NCBI GenBank assembly: GCA_964016415.1
Contig: OZ024666.1
Coordinates: forward strand, 1,965,310 to 2,029,309
Direction: 5' to 3'
Length of the DNA: 64,000 bases
Origin: Erwinia sp.
GTDB taxonomy: Bacteria > Pseudomonadota > Gammaproteobacteria > Enterobacterales > Enterobacteriaceae
Position numbers and translations under genes: made by a program. The notes beneath the pieces were generated by a model. That model saw only the letters and a list, made by a program, of their open reading frames with translations, had not been told where the DNA came from and ran no database searches. Shown one piece after another: positions 34,015 through 45,529 of the stretch (position 1 is the first letter of the stretch; the number at the start of each line of letters is the position of its first letter).

Positions 34015-35034
34015 ATGAAAACTGACACTTTTGCTTCGTTGATCGAGGACGATATTCTCGCAAAACACCTGCATTCAGAATGGATAGCAGAAGAGACAAC
34101 AGCGCGGCAATCTCTGAGAAAAAAAATTGCTTTTGGCGTTGACGGTCAGTTTGTTAAATATGTTTTTATTACCATCCAGTCGATCATCGAAAATAGCGCA
34201 GGAGAATCATTTACCTTTCATGTCATTACTGATGAAAATACTGGCGACCTGATAGCAAAGTTCAGACAATTGGTTTCCGGGAGCCGGCATGCAATTTTCC
34301 TGCATCATATTTCACCGGAATTGTTCAAAGATTTACCCACCACCAGCCTGTTCAGTAAAGCCACCTATTACAGGCTATTGGCACCGCATTTTATCGAAGA
34401 TGCAGAAGTATTGATCTATATGGATGCTGATATTGTCTGCCTTGCCGATTTTTCAGCATTATGGTCCACATTCTCCGGTACGGATAAAAACATCGTCGCG
34501 GTGGTACTGGAAGATGCGTCATTAAGACCCTCACTGGCCGCTGCAGTTGGTCTTAAAAGTAATAATTATTTCAATGCGGGTGTGATGGTTATCAATGTTG
34601 CTCATTGGTTGAACGAAAATATTTCGTCAAAAACCTTCGCTTTACTCAATCAGCGAGGTAAAGAGTTCAGGTTCCTTGATCAGGATGCACTGAATCTGAT
34701 ACTGGAAGACCAATTCCGTATTCTGGAGACTAAATACAATACGCTGTTTATGCTGGGTCATTCTCAGGCAGAGTACCAACGTCTGCCGCCTGCAGACACA
34801 ACATTTTTGCATTATGCGGGGGCAGATAAACCCTGGCAAATATGGAACGAGCAGCAGGTGTGCCGTTACTATCTTGATGTTTATCAACGCTCAGTGTGGT
34901 CGGGACAACCTCGCGAAATGCCGCAAAAAGACTGGCAGGCAAAAAGAATGTATAAATTAATGCTACGACAAAAAAAAATCATGCCATTTGTGAAATGGTA
35001 TCTCGCCTACTTCGTTTACCGTTATCTTAAATGA
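34015..35034 (+). CDS. GT8 family lipopolysaccharide glycosyltransferase
   Basis: A 339-residue glycosyltransferase of family 8, like the outer-core enzymes WaaO/WaaI/WaaJ that add glucose or galactose to LPS on the cytosolic face of the inner membrane. Visible features: KKIAFGVDGQFVKY at the N-terminus, the metal-binding DxD in LIYMDADIVCLADF, NNYFNAGVMVINV, FLDQDALNLIL, and the C-terminal HYAGADKPW. I prefer the ATG at 34015 because it gives the usual family N-terminus; the frame from 33925 adds 30 unlike residues. The O-antigen ligase-like gene follows after 7 bp, so the two form one unit. The sugar added cannot be told. Confidence 0.88.
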   Translation: MKTDTFASLIEDDILAKHLHSEWIAEETTARQSLRKKIAFGVDGQFVKYVFITIQSIIENSAGESFTFHVITDENTGDLIAKFRQLVSGSRHAIFLHHISPELFKDLPTTSLFSKATYYRLLAPHFIEDAEVLIYMDADIVCLADFSALWSTFSGTDKNIVAVVLEDASLRPSLAAAVGLKSNNYFNAGVMVINVAHWLNENISSKTFALLNQRGKEFRFLDQDALNLILEDQFRILETKYNTLFMLGHSQAEYQRLPPADTTFLHYAGADKPWQIWNEQQVCRYYLDVYQRSVWSGQPREMPQKDWQAKRMYKLMLRQKKIMPFVKWYLAYFVYRYLK

Positions 35035-35041
35035 GAAGTGT

Positions 35042-36322
35042 ATGCATCTGTTGAAAGCCGCGCCGCAAATCCTCTACAACGTCTGTTTTCTCGCTCTTTC
35101 TATTGCGTTAACCTGCGACTTGTTTATACAGGGTCCTCCCGAGAAATTATTTTATCTGGTCAGTTATGTTGCGATTGCATTCACGCTACATCATGCATGG
35201 CAGTTTCGTCATCAGAAGGCAGAAAATTACCCCTTACTGTGGCTAATGCTGGCATTGTGTTTGATGGCCATTGCGCGTGGCATATGGGGGTATTGTTTCA
35301 AAGCAACTACTTTCACCGATATCCGAGAAAATTATGTTCTGGGCGGCAAACGCTATTTTCTCACCGCCTTCACGGTATTTTATTTTTATAAAGCCAGACA
35401 CCTGCTAACACGCCCAATTCTGACCGCAGCAATCGTTATCATCGTTGCTGGTCTCTGCTACACATTATGGCAGGGATTGCACGCACACTCGCTCTCCGAT
35501 CCCAGAATTAAACTGACCGCTGATGCTGCAACAACTGCTTCATATCTGACAGTTCTGGTTTCAATGACCTGCCTTTATATGGTGTTTCAACGTTTTGGTA
35601 TCACGGTTTGGTCACTGCTGGGTTTCTTTGCTATCTTTTCCCTCAATATATATCTCATCATCCTCACAGAGACGCGTGCAGCAGTGATTATTACTCCTCT
35701 ACTCTATGTGCTCTTTTTTATCACCTACTACACACGGATTCATAAAACGCTGCTTTATGGCTGCATAATTATTTTTGTAGTTGCTATTCTCGGTACCCCA
35801 TATGCGATATGGGACAGAATGCGCAGTATCCAGACGGATGTTGCGACATATCAAATCAATAATGATACTTCTATCGGTGCCCGATTTTCGATTTGGAAAT
35901 CTGGCTGGCATAGCGTAAAAATTTCCTTCATTGGGCAATCGTCAGACGATCGCACAACCAAAGCCAGGCAATACATAGAGCAGCATGAAAAACACAATCC
36001 TGAAGCATGGAAGAATGTCGCCTATCATCTCCATAATGAGATGCTTGAAGTATTTTCATTACAGGGGATTTTAGGCCTTGGCTCCCTGCTTGCATTTTAT
36101 CTCAGCGGCTTTATTTACGCTTTTTCACGTCAGGCAAGACGATCTGCAGGTGTGATGTTTATCATTTTACCCTGCTTCCTGTTCGGTTTAGCCGATACCG
36201 CTCTGATTCAAAGCAATACCTCTCTGCTGGTCTGCATCTCGTTAAGCCTGATGATGAGCAGGCTCTGTTCTGCGACAGAGAAAAATGCTGCAACGCCCCC
36301 ACCTCACAGTCCCATAACATGA
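35042..36322 (+). CDS. O-antigen ligase family (WaaL-like) membrane protein
   Basis: A 426-residue polytopic inner-membrane protein with about ten to twelve hydrophobic helices and one large periplasmic loop (about residues 260-335). It contains the Wzy_C/WaaL-type pieces ILTETRAAV in a helix and HNEMLEVFSLQGILGLG after the loop, where the catalytic-type His lies. Ligases of this family join O-antigen or other glycans to lipid A-core. It starts 7 bp after the GT8 gene, so the pair is probably translated together. A long perfect hairpin follows the stop. Confidence 0.82.
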   Translation: MHLLKAAPQILYNVCFLALSIALTCDLFIQGPPEKLFYLVSYVAIAFTLHHAWQFRHQKAENYPLLWLMLALCLMAIARGIWGYCFKATTFTDIRENYVLGGKRYFLTAFTVFYFYKARHLLTRPILTAAIVIIVAGLCYTLWQGLHAHSLSDPRIKLTADAATTASYLTVLVSMTCLYMVFQRFGITVWSLLGFFAIFSLNIYLIILTETRAAVIITPLLYVLFFITYYTRIHKTLLYGCIIIFVVAILGTPYAIWDRMRSIQTDVATYQINNDTSIGARFSIWKSGWHSVKISFIGQSSDDRTTKARQYIEQHEKHNPEAWKNVAYHLHNEMLEVFSLQGILGLGSLLAFYLSGFIYAFSRQARRSAGVMFIILPCFLFGLADTALIQSNTSLLVCISLSLMMSRLCSATEKNAATPPPHSPIT

Positions 36323-36332
36323 CAACTGATTA

Positions 36333-36367
36333 ACGCTGTTTGGCCACACAATGTGGCCAAACAGCGT
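36333..36367. terminator. 16-bp perfect hairpin after the ligase gene
   Basis: ACGCTGTTTGGCCACA (36333-36348) pairs perfectly with TGTGGCCAAACAGCGT (36352-36367), with a 3-nt loop. No U-tract follows on either strand, so it may be a transcript-end stabiliser or recombination scar rather than a classical terminator. Confidence 0.55.
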
Positions 36368-36694
36368 CAGAAATAACCCCACGAGGTACAGTGGTAGCCA
36401 AAAACGGTTTCGATGATGTGAGCAAAAAAGATGATGCCCACTTTCTTTTTCCACTCATCATTGTTCCCGCTCAGACGCTGATTCGCTGCCGCGTGATCGC
36501 GCTCATGGTATTTATCCGGCCAGTATTACGCCTTACATCGTGCCCTAATAAGTAGCGACCAGGACCTTCAGGCGGCTGCGGTTAATCCATGCACCAATGC
36601 CCCAATTTTCAAACCAGCCCGTTCGTGAACCTCGATGCCCGAAGGCTTTGTTATAAACACACAAATGGGTGATTTTAAACTTTCCTTCTACCAT
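36367..36694 (-). pseudogene. Decayed ORF of unknown family
   Basis: Two minus-strand segments in different frames look like one broken protein. The first (36694-36545) begins with ATG and reads MVEGKFKITHLCVYNKAFGH, then RGSRTGWFENWGIGAW, ending at a stop. The second (36525-36367) reads YWPDKYHERDHAAANQRLSG, then NNDEWKKKVGIIFFAHIIE and ends after TSWGYF. The second has protein-like composition but no start in its frame. I do not recognise the family; it could also be chance. Confidence 0.35.
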
Positions 36695-37118
36695 AAAAAT
36701 TCGATTTATTCAACTAAACCGCTTTCCAGGTAACCAGCACCTCCATGATTCTTCGGAACATTTGACTATCACCGAACACTAAATCGATCTGTTTTATGCT
36801 TGTACATTTTCGTACTAAGAGCGTCGGTATTGTCCTGGAGCTGGAGTATGGCTGTTGCTAACGCAACACAAATTTGCATGTGTAAACTTGTGTATAGCGG
36901 ATTACTTCCCATACAACGCTGTAATATGTTTAAAAAATCATCATTATTGGGCTTTTCGGGGTTCTGTGTTACAGTGCGCGGCAATGAAATTCCTTATTCT
37001 ATAGCCGACCGCTAAACTGGCTCCCGCACGAGGGTTTTTAGGGTGATGATTTTCGGTCTATGTTGCAACTCTGTGTTAAACAACTGATTTTAGAAGATAA
37101 TAAAGGTAAGCACTTGAG
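36695..37118. other. Non-coding gap upstream of yfhL
   Basis: About 420 bp before yfhL with no convincing gene. It must contain the yfhL promoter. An AAGGTAAG-like weak ribosome site is 10-15 bp before the yfhL ATG. Confidence 0.45.
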
Positions 37119-37385
37119 ATGGCTTTACTAATTACGAAACGCTGTATCAATTGCGATATGTGCGAGCCTGAATGCCCGAATCAGGCAATCTCAATGGGTG
37201 ATCACTACTACCAGATTGACAGTAACCGCTGTACAGAATGCGTGGGTCATTATGATGCGCCTACGTGCCAGCAAGTTTGCCCTATCCACAATACCATTGT
37301 CACCGATCCTGCACATACTGAGGATAATGAGCAGTTGTGGGAAAAATTTGTTCTGCTGCATCATGCCGATGCAGTGAGTCAGTGA
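37119..37385 (+). CDS. yfhL: YfhL ferredoxin-like 2[4Fe-4S] protein
   Basis: An 88-residue ferredoxin with two 4Fe-4S motifs: CINCDMCEPECP at the N-terminus, and CTECVGHYDAPTCQQVCP with the long insertion typical of the YfhL/Alvin-type group. E. coli YfhL (86 aa) matches in length and sits upstream of acpS. In E. coli it has been linked to the tRNA hydroxylation gene trhP by later work, to my memory; treat this as uncertain. It is another Fe-S client in a window that lacks iscU. Confidence 0.93.
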   Translation: MALLITKRCINCDMCEPECPNQAISMGDHYYQIDSNRCTECVGHYDAPTCQQVCPIHNTIVTDPAHTEDNEQLWEKFVLLHHADAVSQ

Positions 37386-37477
37386 GCTGATTACTTGAGC
37401 CATAAGTTAAATCACCTTTGCAGCAAAAGCTGAAAAACAACTGAGACGCTGACCTGAATTGAAAAATACCCGGGTGA

Positions 37478-37858
37478 TTAATCCTCTACGATCACGGTAG
37501 CGCAGGCATAATGACGCTCATCTGCCAATGTGACATGTATCTTGTTGATACCCATCTTAAGGGCCAGTTCTGCCGCATAATGGTGAAAACGTAATCCCGG
37601 TTTGCCCAGGGCATCGTTATAAACTTCAATATGCCCGAAAGCCAGACCATTTCTGATACCTGTGCCAAAGGCTTTAGCCGCAGCCTCTTTAACTGCAAAA
37701 CGTTTGGCAAGAAAACGTACCGGCTGGTGATGTTCTTTATAAAGCAGCCACTCAGTCTCATTGAGTATTCGTCTGGCGAGACGATCACCACTTCGGAAAA
37801 CTGCCGCATCAATGCGGGCAATTTCCACGATATCACTACCTAAGCCCAGAATGGCCAT
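37478..37858 (-). CDS. acpS: Holo-[acyl-carrier-protein] synthase
   Basis: Transfers 4'-phosphopantetheine from CoA to apo-ACP. The 126 residues match E. coli. The Mg-binding Asp is in [10 protein letters not shown], and the Glu is in [16 protein letters not shown]. The start codon ATG overlaps the pdxJ stop by one base (TAATG-type), showing translational coupling with pdxJ. Confidence 0.96.
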   Translation of the reverse strand: MAILGLGSDIVEIARIDAAVFRSGDRLARRILNETEWLLYKEHHQPVRFLAKRFAVKEAAAKAFGTGIRNGLAFGHIEVYNDALGKPGLRFHHYAAELALKMGINKIHVTLADERHYACATVIVED

Positions 37859-38589
37859 TAGCGACGAGCTTCACGTAATAATGATTTCATTGACTGGACT
37901 GCCTCTACCAGACCTGTCATCACCGCACGCCCAATGATCGCATGTCCAATATTCAGTTCATGCAACTGGGGTAGCGCTGCAACTGGCTGAACATTGTGGT
38001 ACGTAAGGCCATGTCCCGCATTTACTTTCAGCCCCTTACCTGATGCATACGCAACCGCATCTTTGAGACGACGAAATTCCCGATCACGTTTCCAGCCTTC
38101 TTCGGCCTCAGCATAGGCACCAGTATGAATTTCGATGAAGGGAGCACCTGATGACATCGCGGCATCGATCTGCTGATGATCCGCATCGATGAACAGGGAG
38201 ATCTGAATATCTGCCTCCTGAAGACGATAGACGGCTATTTTAATTTTCTCCAGCTGACCTGCCACGTCCAGTCCGCCTTCGGTGGTCACTTCCTCTCGCT
38301 TCTCTGGTACCAGGCAGCAAAATTGTGGCTTCAGTTCACAGGCAATATCGATCATTTCATCTGTGACTGCCATTTCAAGATTCATTCTGGTCTGAATAGT
38401 TTGACGCAACAAACGAACGTCACGATCCGTAATATGACGTCTGTCTTCGCGCAAATGCACAGTAATACCATCAGCACCCGCTTGTTCAGCAACAAAAGCG
38501 GCCTGGACAGGATCAGGATAATCAGTTCCCCTTGCATTACGCACGGTCGCAATATGATCGATATTCACGCCTAACAGTAATTCAGCCAT
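37858..38589 (-). CDS. pdxJ: Pyridoxine 5'-phosphate synthase
   Basis: Condenses DXP and 3-amino-2-oxopropyl phosphate to pyridoxine phosphate, the last ring-forming step of vitamin B6 synthesis. The 243 residues match E. coli. The catalytic His/Arg/Glu regions [25 protein letters not shown] and GLTYHNV are all present. It lies between recO and acpS as in E. coli, overlapping acpS. Confidence 0.97.
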   Translation of the reverse strand: MAELLLGVNIDHIATVRNARGTDYPDPVQAAFVAEQAGADGITVHLREDRRHITDRDVRLLRQTIQTRMNLEMAVTDEMIDIACELKPQFCCLVPEKREEVTTEGGLDVAGQLEKIKIAVYRLQEADIQISLFIDADHQQIDAAMSSGAPFIEIHTGAYAEAEEGWKRDREFRRLKDAVAYASGKGLKVNAGHGLTYHNVQPVAALPQLHELNIGHAIIGRAVMTGLVEAVQSMKSLLREARR

Positions 38590-38667
38590 CTTTATCCTCA
38601 GAATCCATAGTAATAATTGGTGTCACACCTTTTTATCATGTTTTTATCTGATGTTTTGTGCGCCGGG

Positions 38668-39389
38668 TCATTTGTCTGCCGCTGGCAATATTTTTTGCCG
38701 AAACAGCTCCTGACTTTTTAGCGGCTTACCACCCAGATAAGGTTTTAGGGCAATACGGGTAAATCTTTTCGCCGCGCGTAACGTATCCGCATCACTGAAC
38801 TCGCGGCTGGACAATGCGCGTAAGTGCCGGCCAGTAAAAGTGTGGTGATTAACAACCAGTGTCGCGATAAATCCTTTCTCTTCGCGATAACGATAAGTCA
38901 TGTCGTCAGTAACTGCCTCACCACTGCCTGCACAATGTAAAAAGTCAACGCCATAGCCAAGCCGGTGGAGTAATGCAAGCTCAAACCGGCGCAGTATTGG
39001 CTCAACGCCATCGGAGGGCGAGGCAAGATCCTGCAGGCAATAGAGGTAATCAAAAAAAAGTTCACTGAACGGCGTTTCAGCTTCCAGCACGCGCGATACC
39101 AACTCGTTAACATACAAACCGCAGTAGAGCGCCATGCCAGAGAGAGGCAAGGCAAGAGAGACAGGCTCGGCACGGCGCAACAGTTTCATGCTCCCCCGGC
39201 CACCATAATCGACCAACAAAGGAGTGAATGGTTGCAATGCACCTTTTAACGTTGAGCGCTTACCCCGGGCGCCTTTTGCCAGCACACTAATACGCCCTTG
39301 CTGCTCAGAAAAGAGATCGAGCAGCAGGCTGGTTTCACTGTATGGTCGTCGATGTAAAACAAACGCCCTCTGCCAGCCATCTGCCCCAC

Positions 39390-39393
<4 letters not shown>
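38668..39393 (-). CDS. recO: DNA repair protein RecO
   Basis: Recombination mediator of the RecFOR pathway that loads RecA on gaps. It has an N-terminal OB-fold ([23 protein letters not shown]) and a C-terminal helical domain; the Enterobacterial form lacks the zinc-finger Cys set. The 241 residues match E. coli (242). Its ATG overlaps the era stop by 4 bp. Confidence 0.95.
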
Positions 39394-40975
<1,582 letters not shown>

Positions 40976-41092
40976 TCACTCGTTTCTGAATGCGTTAATT
41001 ACTCTGCATACGCAACAGGGCTGAAAAAAACAGCACCCTCTGTTGCGTGTGCAGTGGTTTCCTTACGGAAACCACCCAATTAGCGACCGGAA

Positions 41093-42031
41093 TTAATGGA
41101 CCAGACCGATACGGCTCAACCGTACACCTGTGGGCCATTTACCCTCTTGTTTCTCAAAGCTCATCCAAATTGCCGTTGCACGTCCAACCAGATTTCTCTC
41201 TGGTACAAAACCCCAGTAACGACTGTCTGAACTGTTATCGCGGTTATCACCCATCATGAAGTACATTCCTTCGGGGACGACCCATGTTGCCTGTGGTTGT
41301 CCAGGCTGCTGGTAATATGAGCTTTCTTGTCCCTGAGCTTGCATCAATAACAGAATGTTGTGGGTTACGCCACCCAGCGTCTCCTGACGCGTTGCCAGCC
41401 TAAATCCGCCCTTCATGGTTTCATCCTGAGGCACCTGATAAAAACCACTGCCTACGTCATTCCCTTCATAACCACTGAATGTCTGAATAAAACCACTGGG
41501 TTCAATGTTGCCGTAGCTCACTACAGTCTCGCAGGAGGAACCTGCAGAACAAGGCTGCTGCACGGAAACCGTTTTACTGACTGGATCATAAGTTACTGTA
41601 TCGCCGGGCAAACCAACCACGCGTTTAATATAATCCAGACTCGGATCTTTGGGATATTTAAAGACTGCAATATCACCTCGTTTAGGGTGACCTGTAGAAA
41701 TCAACGTCGTCTGAGTAATCGGGTCTTTAATTCCGTATGCAAACTTTTCTACCAGGATAAAGTCACCAATCAGCAGCGTTGGCATCATAGAGCCGGAAGG
41801 TATCTGAAAGGGTTCGTAAATAAATGAACGCACTAAGAAAACCAGAAACAGCACAGGAAATACCGAGCCACCGGTCTCAACCCAGCCTGGCTGATGCTGT
41901 TCTCCGTCTGCAAGCGGCTCAGTCTGTTTCTGCGCTTTACGCGCAGCAGAAACTTTAAATTTGTTGATGCACCATAGTATACCCGTGATGAGTGTTGCTA
42001 TCGTCAGGATCAGGGCAAATGTATTAGCCAT
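41093..42031 (-). CDS. lepB: Signal peptidase I
   Basis: Inner-membrane peptidase that removes Sec and Tat signal peptides. Two N-terminal membrane segments are followed by the periplasmic catalytic domain. The nucleophile is Ser81 in IPSGSMMPTL and the general base Lys136 in DYIKRVVGLPGD. Further boxes KRGDIAVF and GDNRDNSSDSRYWG are present. At 312 residues it is 12 shorter than E. coli, the difference being in the loop between membrane segments. It lies 28 bp after lepA. Confidence 0.96.
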   Translation of the reverse strand: MANTFALILTIATLITGILWCINKFKVSAARKAQKQTEPLADGEQHQPGWVETGGSVFPVLFLVFLVRSFIYEPFQIPSGSMMPTLLIGDFILVEKFAYGIKDPITQTTLISTGHPKRGDIAVFKYPKDPSLDYIKRVVGLPGDTVTYDPVSKTVSVQQPCSAGSSCETVVSYGNIEPSGFIQTFSGYEGNDVGSGFYQVPQDETMKGGFRLATRQETLGGVTHNILLLMQAQGQESSYYQQPGQPQATWVVPEGMYFMMGDNRDNSSDSRYWGFVPERNLVGRATAIWMSFEKQEGKWPTGVRLSRIGLVH

Positions 42032-42059
42032 TTCTCTCTTTCCTCACAGCCCTGAGGCC

Positions 42060-43859
42060 TTATTTGTTATCTTTACCTACATGAAGAATCGCAAGGAACG
42101 CTTCCTGAGGTAACTCGACATTACCTACCTGTTTCATTCTTTTCTTACCGTCTTTCTGTTTCTGTAACAGTTTTTTCTTACGGCTGACATCACCACCATA
42201 ACATTTTGCCAGCACGTTCTTACGCAGCTGTTTCACGGTAGAGCGGGCAATGATGTGGTTACCGATAGCGGCCTGAATCGCAATATCAAACTGTTGACGT
42301 GGAATGAGCTCCTTCATTTTTTCCACTAAATCACGTCCGCGATACTGGGAATTATCACGATGTGTAATCAGGGCAAGAGCATCAACGCGCTCACTATTGA
42401 TAAGCACGTCCACTCTTACCATATCAGATGCCTGGAAACGTTTAAAATTGTAGTCCAAAGAGGCATAGCCTCGCGAAGTGGATTTAAGCCTGTCGAAGAA
42501 ATCCAGCACCACTTCAGCCATCGGTATTTCGTAGGTCAGCGCAACCTGATTACCATGATAGGCCATGTTAGTCTGTACTCCGCGCTTCTCGATACACAAC
42601 GTAATCACATTTCCCAGATACTCCTGGGGAAGAAGCATATGACACTCAGCAATGGGTTCCCTCAACTCTTCAATATTGTTGAGTGGTGGCAATTTCGAGG
42701 GGCTGTCAACATACACAGTTTCGCCAGAAGTCGTCATTACTTCATACACCACGGTCGGCGCTGTGGTGATCAGATCAAGATCATATTCGCGTTCCAGACG
42801 CTCCTGAATAATTTCCATGTGCAGTAAGCCGAGGAAACCACAGCGAAAACCAAATCCAAGCGCCGTAGAGCTTTCTGGCTCATAAAACAGTGAAGCATCG
42901 TTAAGACTGAGTTTACCTAAAGCATCGCGGAAAGCTTCATAATCATCAGAACTGACCGGGAAGAGCCCGGCATAGACCTGTGGTTTTACCTTTTTAAAGC
43001 CAGGAAGTGATTGTTCAGCCGAGTGGCGGGCAAGGGTCAGAGTATCTCCCACCGGGGCCCCTAAAATATCTTTAATTGCGCATACCAGCCAGCCCACTTC
43101 ACCGCAATTCAACACTTCACGATCGATACGTTTCGGCGTGAAAATACCCAGGCGATCGGCGTTATATACCTGCCCTGTGCTCATCACTTTCACTTTCTCG
43201 CCTTTACGTAAGGTGCCATTTTTAATGCGAATCAGCGAGACTACTCCGAGATAATTATCAAACCAGGAGTCAATAATTAATGCCTGTAGCGGCGCATCAG
43301 CATCACCTTGAGGTGCTGGAATATCTCTCACCAGACGTTCAAGCACTTCGGGTACTCCTACCCCCGTTTTGGCAGAACAACGCACAGCATCAGTAGCATC
43401 TATGCCAACGATCTCTTCAATCTCCTGCGAAACACGATCCGGGTCGGCGGCGGGTAAATCGATTTTATTGAGTACCGGTACGACCTCAAGATCCATTTCC
43501 ATCGCGGTGTAGCAGTTCGCCAGGGTTTGAGCTTCAACACCCTGTCCTGCATCAACCACCAGCAAAGCACCCTCACAGGCAGCCAGAGAACGTGAAACTT
43601 CATAAGAAAAGTCTACATGGCCCGGGGTGTCGATAAAATTTAACTGGTAAGTCTCGCCATCTTGAGCATGGTAATCGAGGGTGACACTTTGTGCTTTAAT
43701 CGTAATACCACGCTCACGCTCTAAATCCATTGAATCCAGAACTTGTGCTGCCATTTCGCGTTCACCCAGGCCACCACAAATCTGAATCAGGCGATCAGAC
43801 AGGGTCGATTTACCGTGGTCAATATGTGCGATAATAGAAAAGTTTCTTATGTGCTTCAT
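42060..43859 (-). CDS. lepA: Elongation factor 4 (LepA)
   Basis: Translational GTPase that acts on ribosomes, likely in initiation or back-translocation. The G domain shows [25 protein letters not shown] and NKIDLP. The C-terminal domain unique to LepA ends with [11 protein letters not shown]. The ATG at 43859 ([18 protein letters not shown]) gives 599 residues, equal to E. coli; the longer frame from 43955 is not conserved. First gene of lepA-lepB. Confidence 0.97.
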   Translation of the reverse strand: MKHIRNFSIIAHIDHGKSTLSDRLIQICGGLGEREMAAQVLDSMDLERERGITIKAQSVTLDYHAQDGETYQLNFIDTPGHVDFSYEVSRSLAACEGALLVVDAGQGVEAQTLANCYTAMEMDLEVVPVLNKIDLPAADPDRVSQEIEEIVGIDATDAVRCSAKTGVGVPEVLERLVRDIPAPQGDADAPLQALIIDSWFDNYLGVVSLIRIKNGTLRKGEKVKVMSTGQVYNADRLGIFTPKRIDREVLNCGEVGWLVCAIKDILGAPVGDTLTLARHSAEQSLPGFKKVKPQVYAGLFPVSSDDYEAFRDALGKLSLNDASLFYEPESSTALGFGFRCGFLGLLHMEIIQERLEREYDLDLITTAPTVVYEVMTTSGETVYVDSPSKLPPLNNIEELREPIAECHMLLPQEYLGNVITLCIEKRGVQTNMAYHGNQVALTYEIPMAEVVLDFFDRLKSTSRGYASLDYNFKRFQASDMVRVDVLINSERVDALALITHRDNSQYRGRDLVEKMKELIPRQQFDIAIQAAIGNHIIARSTVKQLRKNVLAKCYGGDVSRKKKLLQKQKDGKKRMKQVGNVELPQEAFLAILHVGKDNK

Positions 43860-44090
43860 TATGGAGTTTTTCTGCCTTCCAGATAGAGTAACCCCTGACG
43901 CTGACCGCCAGAAGAGCATGATAGAACAGACACAGATGCGCCCGAAAACAGCCATTCTACACTACATATCAAAGGGGTGGAATGAGGGAAAGAAGATCAT
44001 CCCATCGCACTGTGCAGAAAAGGGAATTAACAGGCAACTCATCGGCGGCTGACAGCAATAACAGGGCTTTTGATAAGGAATAAATATGGC
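43860..44090. other. Spacer between rseC and lepA
   Basis: About 230 bp without a gene; it must carry the lepA promoter. No clear terminator is seen for the rpoE operon. Confidence 0.4.
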
Positions 44091-44579
44091 TTATTGCTCG
44101 TCTTGCTGCCTGGCAGGGTCACTGTCCACCACACGGAGTTGTTCAGGCCCCAATGCGATATTAAGGATCACAGGTTGATACGCGGCCACTTTACTCAGGG
44201 AAGCAGACACCCCTTTGGCGATGATAAACCCACCAACACCCCCCAAAAGAGCACCTACTGCAGCAGCAAGATCACTAACAAACAGAAACTGGAATAATCC
44301 CGCCATCAAAAAAAGCCCCAGTAACGGTGAAAAGTAAACCACCAGTGCAGAGCTCAGCAGACTTTTCTCAGGGATACCCAATTCAATACGTTGCCCGGGC
44401 TGTAACGGCTCATCACATCGTAACGTCATAACGTGAGCTTCTTTAGGACCCAGTTTATTCAGTAACTGACTGCCACACCCGCGGCGAGCCGAACAGCCGC
44501 TACAGAAGGTTTTCATTTCAGAATGCAGGGTAGCGACCCCTTCCTGCCAGGAAATAACAGTGGCCCATTCTTTCATCAT
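44091..44579 (-). CDS. rseC: SoxR-reducing / sigma-E modulating protein RseC
   Basis: Inner-membrane protein of the rpoE-rseABC operon, also proposed to belong to a SoxR-reducing complex. It has an N-terminal Cys cluster CSGCSARRGCG and two membrane helices (about residues 80-100 and 104-125, with GALLGGVGGF). The 162 residues match E. coli (159). Its start overlaps the rseB stop by 4 bp. Confidence 0.94.
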   Translation of the reverse strand: MMKEWATVISWQEGVATLHSEMKTFCSGCSARRGCGSQLLNKLGPKEAHVMTLRCDEPLQPGQRIELGIPEKSLLSSALVVYFSPLLGLFLMAGLFQFLFVSDLAAAVGALLGGVGGFIIAKGVSASLSKVAAYQPVILNIALGPEQLRVVDSDPARQQDEQ

Positions 44580-45529
44580 GGCGAATTCCTTAATATCACG
44601 TTGTCGACAATGCGTTTCGCGGTAGTTGGGGGAACTTCACCCACCAGGGTTATCTCAATATTATTACGCACGACCGATTGCACTGTTCGTCGCCCGGTGC
44701 GCAATAACTGGGTAGTACTGTTCTTATCCGCAAGACTGACATTCACCGAAAAGCTAAACAAACCATCTGAATACAACCGCGATTCAACCCCTTTATTTAG
44801 GGCTGGCACCAGACGGCGACTTTGTGCCACCTCTTTAACACCATCTGGTAACCATTGTACCTGCCAGTCAAACGAGGCTTTATCACTACCCGGGACACTG
44901 ATCACCGGAGGTAATTTGCTGTTATCGAGGCCTTGCATTTGCTGAAAAAGCGCATCACTGATGTCAAGATCAACCACCCGATATTGTTCCAGTGTTTCAC
45001 CATCACCGTCGACCAGGTCAGCACGCAGAGGCAGTTTGCTTTCGCTATCTATCCACACAATGTAGCCATAACGGGTACCATCGCGTGCAACGATACGAAT
45101 GACCTCACAAAAGTGATCAGCGACCCTGGTACGCCCTACTGCAATGTAATTATAGCTGCGGGCAAGTTTAGTAAAATCGGCATAAACCAGTGAGGGTAAT
45201 GAATCGATGATATGATCGCCCGCTAAAGAAAAAGGTTCCAGACCGGGCTCAAAGTAGCTGATCTCTTTTCCGCGCTGTATAATCTCACGTCGTGGCCCAT
45301 CCAGCTGCAGCAGTTGCGCATACACCTTTCCGTTAGCGGAGGCATGGCGATAGCGCATACTTTCAATGCCAAAACGCGATACGTTGATAAAAGAGAGCTG
45401 GTAATTGAGTGACTGGCTGGCCTGTTCCATTTGTTGCAACAGTGTTGTAGAGGAGCTTTCAGCCTGAGCGAAGAGGGGGCTAAAAGCCCCGACAAACACT
45501 AAACTGATGACACGAAAAAGTGGCTTCAT
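44576..45529 (-). CDS. rseB: Sigma-E regulator RseB
   Basis: Periplasmic protein that binds RseA and shields it from DegS until lipoprotein or LPS signals release it. A signal peptide MKPLFRVISLVFVGAFSPLFAQA is followed by the MucB/RseB N-terminal (lipoprotein-fold) and C-terminal domains. The 317 residues match E. coli (318). It overlaps rseC by 4 bp and adjoins rseA by one base. Confidence 0.95.
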   Translation of the reverse strand: MKPLFRVISLVFVGAFSPLFAQAESSSTTLLQQMEQASQSLNYQLSFINVSRFGIESMRYRHASANGKVYAQLLQLDGPRREIIQRGKEISYFEPGLEPFSLAGDHIIDSLPSLVYADFTKLARSYNYIAVGRTRVADHFCEVIRIVARDGTRYGYIVWIDSESKLPLRADLVDGDGETLEQYRVVDLDISDALFQQMQGLDNSKLPPVISVPGSDKASFDWQVQWLPDGVKEVAQSRRLVPALNKGVESRLYSDGLFSFSVNVSLADKNSTTQLLRTGRRTVQSVVRNNIEITLVGEVPPTTAKRIVDNVILRNSP

